The position numbers and the translations under genes are program-made. Shown here piece after piece: positions 1-6,275 of a stretch of DNA of 10,000 bases (positions are counted from its first letter, which is position 1; each line of letters starts with the position of its first letter). Location: NCBI RefSeq assembly GCF_020217185.1, contig NZ_JAIWNX010000262.1:1-10000 (forward strand), read 5' to 3'. Below the pieces are notes generated by a model, which was not told where the DNA came from, searched no databases, and saw nothing but the letters and a program-made list of their open reading frames with translations. The DNA comes from Asticcacaulis sp. (GTDB taxonomy: Bacteria > Pseudomonadota > Alphaproteobacteria > Caulobacterales > Caulobacteraceae).

Positions 1-282
1 GGGATTTTGGTCACCCGCACCTGGTATATCCGTATGGTCGATCCGCAGACGGTCCTTCTGACCGGCCTGACGCGTGACGGCACCTTCTATATCGAAAACG
101 GCCAGATCAAGTATCCGATCAAGAACTTCCGCTTCAACGAGTCGCCGGTCATCATGCTCAACAATATCGAAGAGCTGGGTAAGCCTGTGCGCGTCGGTGA
201 CGATGAATCACCGTTCGTGATGATGATCCCGCCGATGAAGCTGCGTGACTTTACCTTCACGTCCTTGTCGGATGCGGTGTAG
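1..282 (+). CDS. TldD/PmbA-family metalloprotease, C-terminal fragment
   Basis: The reading frame is open from the first base of the window and ends at TAG 280-282, so only the last 93 residues are seen and the gene begins upstream. The segment reading TRTWYIRMVDPQTVLLTGLTRDGTF, followed by an ENGQIKYPIKNFRFNESP-like stretch, is the conserved C-terminal barrel region of TldD/PmbA (TldE) proteins. In that family TldD and TldE form a cytoplasmic zinc peptidase that clears unfolded peptides and trims microcin or RiPP precursors and antitoxins. The HExxxH zinc motif would lie upstream of the window and cannot be checked, so an active TldD cannot be separated from a TldE-like paralogue. The fragment ends cleanly 10 nt before the inverted repeat element. 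It runs in the same direction as the DUF4159-MoxR cluster, but the repeat separates them. Confidence 0.88.
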   Translation, partial: GILVTRTWYIRMVDPQTVLLTGLTRDGTFYIENGQIKYPIKNFRFNESPVIMLNNIEELGKPVRVGDDESPFVMMIPPMKLRDFTFTSLSDAV

Positions 283-292
283 TTGCAAACAT

Positions 293-410
293 CCCCTCTC
301 CCTTGAGGGAGAGGGTGGCGCAACGCGCCGGGTGTGGGGGAGGTCAATAGACTCGGTATGCCGTCTGTGACTCCCCCCTCACCCCAGCCCTCTCCCTCAA
401 GGGAGAGGGG
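293..410. repeat. Inverted pair of REP-like palindromic elements
   Basis: Two identical 23-bp arms lie at 293-315 and 388-410 in opposite orientation. Each arm is itself a near-palindrome: CCCTCTCCCT, a TG (or CA) centre, then AGGGAGAGGG. Outside the arms the similarity continues in degenerate form: GGGTGTGGGGGAG near 330-342 mirrors CTCCCCCCTCACCC near 371-384. The left copy also carries a small internal stem, GGCGC-AAC-GCGCC (317-329), which the right copy lacks. This long/short inverted pairing resembles REP doublets (BIME/REPIN-like). The element fills the gap between the TldD tail and the DUF4159 gene. There is no T run after either stem, so it is not a classical terminator, although stable hairpins could still affect transcript ends. 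Read in frame it gives the spurious peptide SPQPSPSRERG at the N-terminus of the next ORF. Confidence 0.85.
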
Positions 411-1101
411 GCTGAATCGTGCGGCGTTTCTGTCCCTGCTCGCCGGGGGGGTGGCGGCGGCGCTGGCGCGTCCGGCGCAGGCGGCCAGCTATGATTTCTG
501 GTTCACGCGCCTGAAATACGCCTCCGGTGACTGGGACGTCGATCAGCGTATGCCGGCCAATCTGATCACCTCCCTGATCGACTATACGACCCTGCGCGTC
601 GATCCGAAGGAGCACGTGATCGACCTGTCCGATCCGAAGATGCTCAGCGCGCCCTTCTGCTATCTGGCCGGGCACAAGCTGGTCGATTTCAGCCCGGCGG
701 AGCGGCGCAATTTCGAGACCTACGTGAAAAATGGCGGTTTTGTCTTTGTCGATGACTGCAATCACGACATTGACGGCCTGTTCGCCAAGTCGTTCGAGCG
801 GCAGATGGCGACGATCTTCGGCCCGCAGGCCCTGAAAAAGCTACCCAATACGCACGCCATTTATAAGAGCTTTTTCCAGTTCGACGGCCCGCCCAACACC
901 TCGTTTGAGCTGAACGGCTGGGGCGACGATCTGGTGCACGACTATCTGAAAGGCATAGAGATCAATGGCCGTCTGGGCGTCCTCTATTCCAACAAGGACT
1001 ATGGCTGCGAATGGGACTACGACTGGCGCAACAAGCGCTTTCTGGCCGAAGACAATACCAAATTCGGCGTCAATATTGTGATTTATGCTTTGTCGAGTTG
1101 A
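358..1101 (+). CDS. DUF4159 domain-containing exported protein
   Basis: The protein is about 230-255 residues depending on the start. A signal peptide-like stretch (NRAAFLSLLAGGVAAALA, then RPAQA just before ASYDFW) leads into a globular domain with the features of DUF4159: FWFTRLKY near the N-terminus, then FCYLAGH, a GGFVFVDDCNHD segment and a C-terminal NTKFGVNIVIYALS. DUF4159 proteins have a GATase1-like fold and are usually encoded with MoxR, DUF58 and BatA-like genes, as here; their biochemical role is not established. The first ATG (358) is given as the start, but residues before LNRAAFL are encoded by the repeat element, so the true start may be CTG 412. The n-region reads NRAAFL where a Tat signal would read RRxFL, so a Tat signal appears degenerate and Sec export is equally possible. 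The stop is TGA 1099-1101, 48 nt before moxR; a shared transcript is likely but not proven. Confidence 0.85.
   Translation: MPSVTPPSPQPSPSRERGLNRAAFLSLLAGGVAAALARPAQAASYDFWFTRLKYASGDWDVDQRMPANLITSLIDYTTLRVDPKEHVIDLSDPKMLSAPFCYLAGHKLVDFSPAERRNFETYVKNGGFVFVDDCNHDIDGLFAKSFERQMATIFGPQALKKLPNTHAIYKSFFQFDGPPNTSFELNGWGDDLVHDYLKGIEINGRLGVLYSNKDYGCEWDYDWRNKRFLAEDNTKFGVNIVIYALSS
399..414 (+). promoter_or_regulatory. Repeat-derived Shine-Dalgarno before a possible CTG start
   Basis: The right arm of the repeat ends in a purine run, AAGGGAGAGGGGG (399-411), directly before CTG 412-414. The AAGGGAG core sits 6 nt from that codon, an ideal Shine-Dalgarno distance. From CTG 412 the frame reads (L/M)NRAAFLSLLAGG, a normal-looking signal peptide start, whereas everything upstream is translated repeat. 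This suggests the repeat end supplies the ribosome binding site. Use of CTG is an inference; the ATG at 358 and GTG at 334 are open alternatives. Confidence 0.4.
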
Positions 1102-1149
1102 GACGTCAGACGGCCTTCGCGTCCGGGGCCGGATTATGGGGATTATGAT

Positions 1150-2133
1150 ATGTCGATCAGTGAAACCGAGATCAGGGAAAGGCTGGCCCGCCTGGGTCAC
1201 CTGCGTCAGGCCATCGCTCAGGCCATTGTCGGTCAGGCCGATGTGGTCGAGCAACTGCTGATCGGGCTTCTGGCCGGCGGGCATTGCCTGCTGGAAGGCG
1301 TGCCGGGGCTGGGCAAGACGCTGCTGGTGCGCTCATTGGGGCAGGCGCTGGAGCTGCAATTCCGCCGCGTGCAGTTCACCCCCGACCTGATGCCCAGCGA
1401 CATTTTAGGGACCGAACTGCTGGAGGAGGATCACGGCACCGGCCATCGCCATTTCCGTTTTCAGCCGGGGCCGGTCTTTACCAACCTGCTGCTGGCCGAC
1501 GAGTTGAACCGCACGCCGCCCAAGACGCAGGCCGCCCTGCTGGAGGCCATGCAGGAGCGCACCGTGTCCTACGCCGGGGTGACGCACACCCTGCCGTCGC
1601 CCTTCTTTGTGCTGGCGACGCAGAACCCGCTGGAGCAGGCCGGGACCTATCCGCTGCCCGAAGCGCAGCTTGACCGCTTCTTGCTGCATATCCGCGTCGA
1701 TTACCCGACGGAATCCGAAGAACACGATATCCTGCGCCAGACGACGGGCGCGGGCGGCGGGGCCGTGCCCAAGGTGATGGGGGCCGAGGACGTGCTGGTG
1801 CTGCAAAAGCTGGTGCGCGATGTGCATGTGGGCGAAGACCTGCTGCGCTGGATCACGCGACTGGTGCGCGCCACGCGGCCGGGTGAGGGCGCCCCGCAGG
1901 CCGTCAACACCTATATCAAATGGGGCGCAGGGCCGCGCGCCGGGCAATCTCTGGTGCTGGCGGCCAAGGCGCGCGCCCTGTTGCAGGGGCGGCTGGCGGC
2001 CACGCGCGAAGACGTGATGGCGCTCGCCGCCCCCGTCATGCGCCACCGCCTGCTGATGTCCTTCGCGGCGGAGGCCGAGGGCGTGGCCCCCGATACGGTC
2101 GTGGCCGCAATCTTGAGCGCCGTAAAGCTCTGA
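1150..2133 (+). CDS. MoxR-family AAA+ ATPase
   Basis: A 327-residue protein, the usual MoxR length. Visible motifs are Walker A GVPGLGKT (residues 50-57), Walker B LLLADE (113-118) followed by the MoxR signature LNRTPPKTQAALLEAMQER, sensor-1 region LATQNP (155-160), then EQAGTYPLPEAQLDRF. The C-terminal lid carries WGAGPRAGQSL and ends with a VMRHRLL helix. MoxR proteins are cytoplasmic hexameric ATPases thought to act as chaperones that remodel or insert cofactors into partner complexes, usually through a vWA-domain partner, and the next gene encodes such a partner. ATG 1150 is chosen because it starts at the usual MoxR N-terminus and is preceded by GGGGAT 7 nt upstream. The stop lies 4 nt before the DUF58 start, implying coupled translation. 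No residue of the ATPase core appears to be missing. Confidence 0.96.
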   Translation: MSISETEIRERLARLGHLRQAIAQAIVGQADVVEQLLIGLLAGGHCLLEGVPGLGKTLLVRSLGQALELQFRRVQFTPDLMPSDILGTELLEEDHGTGHRHFRFQPGPVFTNLLLADELNRTPPKTQAALLEAMQERTVSYAGVTHTLPSPFFVLATQNPLEQAGTYPLPEAQLDRFLLHIRVDYPTESEEHDILRQTTGAGGGAVPKVMGAEDVLVLQKLVRDVHVGEDLLRWITRLVRATRPGEGAPQAVNTYIKWGAGPRAGQSLVLAAKARALLQGRLAATREDVMALAAPVMRHRLLMSFAAEAEGVAPDTVVAAILSAVKL

Positions 2134-2137
2134 GCGC

Positions 2138-3037
2138 ATGGTGTATGACCCGATCCCTCCGGAGGTGCGCCACAGGCTGAAAGGCCTGCGCCTGTTCGCG
2201 CGTCGCGCGTCCGGGGCGTCGGGGATCGGGCTGCACGCCTCGCGTTCACGCGGGGCTGGGCTGGAATTTGCGCAGTACCGCGCCTATGAGCCGGGCGACG
2301 AACTGCGTCAGATCGACTGGAAGCTCTATGCGCGCTCGGACAAGTTTTTCGTGCGCGAATCTGAGCGCGAAAGCCCGCTCAGGGTGTGGATCGTGCTCGA
2401 CCTGTCGGCGTCGATGGGGCAGTCAGATGCGGCGAAACCCGGTTGGAGCCGCCTTGAGGCCGCCAGGGCCATGGCGGCCTGCGTCGGCGAACTGGCCCTG
2501 CGTCAGGGGGATGCCTTTGGCCTGATCACCCTCAGCGATCGCGGCGTGGCCGTGGTCGAGGCCGCGGCGGGGCTGAAGGCGCGCGACCGTCTGCGGCTGG
2601 AGTTGTTCAAATTGAAGCCCGAGGGCGGGTTTCCGTCACTGGCGCAGTTATCGCCGGTGTGGTGTCGTATCCGCGCGCAGGACATGGTCATGGTGTTCAG
2701 CGACGGCTTTGATGAGGGCTGCGCTGAGCTGATGACGCGCCTGTCGGCGGCTGGGCGCGACGTGCTGATGGTGCAGACCCTGACGGCCGAGGAGCGCGAT
2801 TTTCCGTTTCAGGGCGGCTATCGTTTCGATGATCCTGAAGGCGGGGCCGAGGTGCTGGGCGACGGCAAGGCCCTGCGCGCTGATTTTCTCAAGCGCTTTG
2901 CCGCCGCCCGTCAGGCCTTTGAGGCGCGGCTGTTCGCGGCGGGGGTGCGGCACACGCACTACTGGCTGGATGAGCCGGTGGATGCGCCATTGTGGCGACT
3001 CTTTGGCCAAAAACCATCAGGAAAGGAGACGGTCTGA
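2138..3037 (+). CDS. DUF58 domain protein with intact vWA MIDAS site
   Basis: A 299-residue protein. The DUF58 signature is plain: QYRAYEPGDELRQIDWKLYARSDKFFVRE (residues about 47-74). It is followed directly by a vWA-like domain whose metal-ion-dependent adhesion site reads DLSAS (D88, S90, S92, the DxSxS motif), with a later acidic strand FSDGFDE around D189. No membrane segment or signal peptide is seen, so it is predicted cytoplasmic. DUF58 proteins are the standard genetic partners of MoxR ATPases and probably act as substrate adaptors; the target here is unknown. ATG 2138 begins 4 nt after the moxR stop with no clear Shine-Dalgarno, consistent with reinitiation after moxR. Its TGA (3035-3037) shares one base with the ATG of the next gene. 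Confidence 0.94.
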   Translation: MVYDPIPPEVRHRLKGLRLFARRASGASGIGLHASRSRGAGLEFAQYRAYEPGDELRQIDWKLYARSDKFFVRESERESPLRVWIVLDLSASMGQSDAAKPGWSRLEAARAMAACVGELALRQGDAFGLITLSDRGVAVVEAAAGLKARDRLRLELFKLKPEGGFPSLAQLSPVWCRIRAQDMVMVFSDGFDEGCAELMTRLSAAGRDVLMVQTLTAEERDFPFQGGYRFDDPEGGAEVLGDGKALRADFLKRFAAARQAFEARLFAAGVRHTHYWLDEPVDAPLWRLFGQKPSGKETV

Positions 3038-4170
3038 TGCCCGCGCTCCTGTTTCCGTTAGGTCTGGCGGCCCTGCTGGCCGTGGTCGTGCCGCTGGTCA
3101 TCCACCTGATGCGGCGCGACGAGCTGCGTCCGCTGGTCTTCGCCGCCCTGCGCTGGCTCGATCCGCGCCCCAAACCGCGCCAGCGTATCCGGTTCAGCGA
3201 ATGGCCCTTGCTGTGGGTGCGGTTGTTGCTGATCGCGATGCTGGCCCTGCTGCTGGCGCGGCCCGTTCTGACCGCGCCGCTTAGCGATAAGCCCTATGTG
3301 GCTGTGGTACCGGGGGCTGATCCGAAGGCGGCGCAGCAGGCGGTAGGGGAAGACGCCGAGGCGCATTGGCTGACGGCGGGTTTTCCGCGCTTAAGCGACA
3401 CACCGGGGGCGGTAGGCGAGGTGAGCAGCCGTCTGCGGCAGCTCGATGCGCAACTGCCGCAAGGGGTGAAGCTGACCGTGGTGGTGCCGCAAACCCTGCA
3501 AGGGGTGGATGCGGAACGCCCGATCCTCAGCCGCACCGTCGATTGGCGCATCGTGGCAAGAGCCATGCCCGCCGCTAAGTCTGTGGCGACAAAGCTGCCC
3601 GTCCTCAGCCTGCGCTATGCGCCGGACCGCGCCGCCGATGTGCGGTGGTTCCGCGCCGTGTCTGCCGCCTGGCAGACGCCGTTCGAAGCCGCAGGCGCGG
3701 ATGCCGCTCTGCCGCCAAAGGATCGGGTTTTGGTGTGGCTGGGCAGTGGCAACGTCCCGCCTGCCGTCAGGGCGCGCGTGAAATCCGGCGGAACGGTCCT
3801 CGTGGGGGCGCAGACGGTCTTGCCAGCGTCACCGCAGCGCCGTGTCGTGTGGCGCGATGCCACCGGCGCACCGTTGATGGAGGCGCAGGGCGAGGGGCGG
3901 GGAGAGTGGCTGCGCCTGACGCGGCCCCTCCGTCCGGCGGTTTTTCCGGAATTGCTGGAGCCGACCTTTCCGGATCAACTGGCCGCCGTCCTCAGTCCGC
4001 CGCCGTCACCGGCGCGTGTCGAGGCGCGCGATTTGATCCCGGTCGTGGGGCGCTCCATTTTCACCCGACCGTCTGAGGAACTGACGCCGTGGCTAGCCCT
4101 GCTGGTGGCTGCGCTGTTTCTCATCGAACGCCTGCTGGCCACCGCCGCCCGCCGGAGGGCCGCGCCATGA
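3037..4170 (+). CDS. BatA-like membrane protein with degenerate vWA region
   Basis: A 377-residue protein. The N-terminus matches the BatA (aerotolerance regulator N-terminal) module: membrane segment at residues 5-22, VIHLMRR, then FAALRWLDPRPKPRQRIRFSEW, and a second membrane segment at about 57-76 ending LLARPVL. In true BatA a vWA domain with DxSxS follows; here the corresponding strand reads YVAVVPGAD (87-95) and no MIDAS motif is visible. The middle region (about 90-340) is therefore probably a degenerate vWA-like or other periplasmic fold. A third membrane segment (LTPWLALLVAALFLIERLL) lies near the C-terminus, followed by a basic tail. ATG 3037 is chosen because it gives a TGATG overlap with DUF58 and is preceded by GGAAAGGAGAC (3020-3030); an in-frame upstream extension to 2992 would overlap DUF58 by 46 nt. 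It presumably anchors the MoxR/DUF58 pair to the inner membrane. Confidence 0.87.
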   Translation: MPALLFPLGLAALLAVVVPLVIHLMRRDELRPLVFAALRWLDPRPKPRQRIRFSEWPLLWVRLLLIAMLALLLARPVLTAPLSDKPYVAVVPGADPKAAQQAVGEDAEAHWLTAGFPRLSDTPGAVGEVSSRLRQLDAQLPQGVKLTVVVPQTLQGVDAERPILSRTVDWRIVARAMPAAKSVATKLPVLSLRYAPDRAADVRWFRAVSAAWQTPFEAAGADAALPPKDRVLVWLGSGNVPPAVRARVKSGGTVLVGAQTVLPASPQRRVVWRDATGAPLMEAQGEGRGEWLRLTRPLRPAVFPELLEPTFPDQLAAVLSPPPSPARVEARDLIPVVGRSIFTRPSEELTPWLALLVAALFLIERLLATAARRRAAP

Positions 4171-6275
4171 CACCTCAGCGCTTTACCGGCCCGGCACGTT
4201 TGCGCAGCCTGTTGAACGACGGGCTGACGGCCCTGCCGCTGATCGCCGCGGCTGCCTTTGCGGGTTGGGCCGTGGGCGCAGAGGTGGGGCTTTTGATGAC
4301 CCTGTGCCTCGGCCTGTTCGTTGCCTTCGGGCTGGCGGTCTGGCGATTGCAGCGCTTTGACCGCGCGTGGGTGATTGCGGCGCTCAATGCTCGCCGCGTG
4401 GATATGGAAGACAGTGCCGATCTGCTGTTTGCGCGCGCCGAAGACCTCAACCCCTTGCAGGCCCTGCAAAAGCAACGCTTGATCGAGCGCCTGCCGTCTC
4501 CGGCGGTGCTGACGCCCTCGTGGCGCTGGAAGCCGGTGGGGTTTTCACTGGCGGCGGGGGGGGCCATCGCGGCCCTGACGGCGGCGCTTGTCTGGTGGCC
4601 GCAAATTCGCGTGACGCCGGATGCGCCCAGACACGCTGAAGCGGGCGCGCCCAAACTGATCTCCGCCGAGGTCACCGTCACCCCGCCCGCCTATACGCGG
4701 CAGGTGGCACACCGCGAAACGACGCTCGATCTCAAGGTGCCGCAAAATACCCGGCTGACTTGGCGACTGCGCTTTGCGCCGGACGCCGCCAATGTGCGGC
4801 TGGTCTTCCACGATGGTCAGAGCGTGGCCCTGCGCCGCGAGGGCAACGCATGGACCGCTACCCTGAGCGCGGAGCGATCGCGGCTCTATCGCCTCGCTGC
4901 CGATGGCCTGCCGGCGCAACCGCTGCATCGGCTGGAAGTCACGCCGGATGCGCCGCCAAAGGTCGAGGCCGTCCTGCCCGACCGCGCCCTGACTCTGGTC
5001 ACGCCGGGCCAGACCCAGTGGCCGCTGGTCTTTGCCGCCAGCGATGATTATGGCGTCGCCCCCACCGCCGAATTGCGCATCATTCAGGCGCAGGGGCAGG
5101 GCGAAAACATCACCTTCCGCGAACGGACAATGACCTTAAGCGGCATTGGCGGCGCGAACGATAAGCGCTTTGCCACGCGGCTCGACCTCAAATCACTCGG
5201 TTTTGCCGTGGGTGACGACCTGATCGTGCAGTTGACGGTGCACGACAATCGTGCCCCGTCGCCGCAGGAGGTGCGCTCCCCCAGCCTGATCCTGCGCTGG
5301 CCGTCCGATCTGGGGGCCGAAAGCACGGGGCTGGAGGCGCTGGCGCGCCAGACCCTGCCGGCTTATTTCCGTAGCCAGAGGCAGATCATTATCGACATCG
5401 AAGCCCTGCTGAAAGAGAAGCCGCGCCTCAAACCCGATACCTTCCTCAGCCGCTCCGACTCCATTGGCGTCGATCAGCGCCTGCTGCGCCTGCGCTACGG
5501 GCAGTTTCTGGGCGAAGAGGCCGAGGGCGAGCACGAAGCGCCGCCGGGCCTTGAAGCGGGGCATTCCGAAAACGACGGCCACGATCATGGGGGACATGAT
5601 CATGGAGGGCAGGCTACGAAACCCGATGCCGCACCGGTGTTTGGTGACGGCGGCAATGTGACGGCGGAGTATGGCCATACGCACGATGAGCCCGAAGCCG
5701 CGACCCTGCTCGATCCGGAAACGCGCGCCACGCTGAAAAAGGCGCTGGATGAGATGTGGCAGTCGGAACTGCATTTGCGACAGGGCAATCCGCAAACCGC
5801 CCTGCCACACGCCTACAAGGCGCTGGGCTACATCAAGGAGGTGCAGCAGGCGACGCGTATCTTCCTGTCGCGCGTCGGGCCGGAACTGCCGCCCATCGAC
5901 AACAACCGTCGCATGACCGGTAAGCGTGAGGGCATTGCGCCCGTGCCCTTCGCGGTGACGGCGGCCCCGTCGCCCGATGCCCCCGTCGTGGCCCTGTGGA
6001 CGGCTTTGGGCGAGGCACCGGGGGCGAAGACCGATCTGCCGCTGGAGGCGCTCGATCGCTGGCTGCGTGCCAATGAAGGCCGGGTCAGCGATCCGCTGTC
6101 ACTGCTGGCGGCGGTCGAGGCGGTGCGCGCCGATCCCGGCTGTGCCGCGTGCCGTCAGACGCTGCGGGGGCAGTTGTGGCGCGTCCTGACCCGCCCGCCC
6201 GCCGGTGTCGCGCGCCGCCCGGCGGTGACGGCGTCCGGTGGCCGCTATCTGGATGCCCTGGAGCGACCGAGATGA
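4167..6275 (+). CDS. DUF4175-like multi-domain membrane protein with His-rich insert
   Basis: A 702-residue protein. Two adjacent N-terminal membrane segments (about 20-37 and 41-59) and a third (about 122-144) are followed by a large, presumably periplasmic region. VTVTPPAYTRQ (169-179) and the later ASDDYGV and LTVHDNRAP segments resemble the beta-sandwich repeats of DUF4175-type proteins. A helical region follows (QTLPAYFRSQRQIIIDIEALLKE), then a His-rich stretch with eight histidines between H456 and H506, including the tandem HDHGGHDHGG (472-481). Another helical block holds ALPHAYKALGYIKEVQQATRIFLSRVGPELPPIDNNRR. A CxxC pair (C659, C662) lies near the C-terminus. ATG 4167 overlaps the previous stop as ATGA and has GGAGGG (4154-4159) at good spacing. 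Function is unknown; it always seems part of the MoxR/BatA-type cluster. The family name is assigned from memory of sequence features and is less certain than the topology. Confidence 0.8.
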   Translation: MTPQRFTGPARLRSLLNDGLTALPLIAAAAFAGWAVGAEVGLLMTLCLGLFVAFGLAVWRLQRFDRAWVIAALNARRVDMEDSADLLFARAEDLNPLQALQKQRLIERLPSPAVLTPSWRWKPVGFSLAAGGAIAALTAALVWWPQIRVTPDAPRHAEAGAPKLISAEVTVTPPAYTRQVAHRETTLDLKVPQNTRLTWRLRFAPDAANVRLVFHDGQSVALRREGNAWTATLSAERSRLYRLAADGLPAQPLHRLEVTPDAPPKVEAVLPDRALTLVTPGQTQWPLVFAASDDYGVAPTAELRIIQAQGQGENITFRERTMTLSGIGGANDKRFATRLDLKSLGFAVGDDLIVQLTVHDNRAPSPQEVRSPSLILRWPSDLGAESTGLEALARQTLPAYFRSQRQIIIDIEALLKEKPRLKPDTFLSRSDSIGVDQRLLRLRYGQFLGEEAEGEHEAPPGLEAGHSENDGHDHGGHDHGGQATKPDAAPVFGDGGNVTAEYGHTHDEPEAATLLDPETRATLKKALDEMWQSELHLRQGNPQTALPHAYKALGYIKEVQQATRIFLSRVGPELPPIDNNRRMTGKREGIAPVPFAVTAAPSPDAPVVALWTALGEAPGAKTDLPLEALDRWLRANEGRVSDPLSLLAAVEAVRADPGCAACRQTLRGQLWRVLTRPPAGVARRPAVTASGGRYLDALERPR
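5580..5609 (+). repeat. 15-bp tandem repeat encoding HDHGG twice
   Basis: Two imperfect 15-bp copies (5580-5594 and 5595-5609), each starting CA-GATCATGG, encode HDHGG-HDHGG in the DUF4175-like protein. The copies differ mainly at third codon positions, so the duplication is either old or kept by selection on the protein. The unit is a whole number of codons, so copy number could change without a frameshift. Confidence 0.7.

Noticed and set aside
293..410. CRISPR array or transcription terminator
   Set aside because: There are only two copies in inverted, not direct, orientation, with no spacers of regular length and no T run after either hairpin. A REP doublet fits better.
334..411. Pro/Ser/Arg-rich N-terminal extension (SPQPSPSRERG) as a real protein domain
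   Set aside because: The residues are the translation of the inverted repeat arm, and the same kind of peptide appears wherever such repeats are read through. A native signal peptide begins right after it.
1405..2139. A 244-codon - strand open frame opposite moxR
   Set aside because: It lies wholly within the MoxR coding region, which has complete AAA+ motifs, and its His/Gln/Arg-rich translation is typical of a shadow frame.
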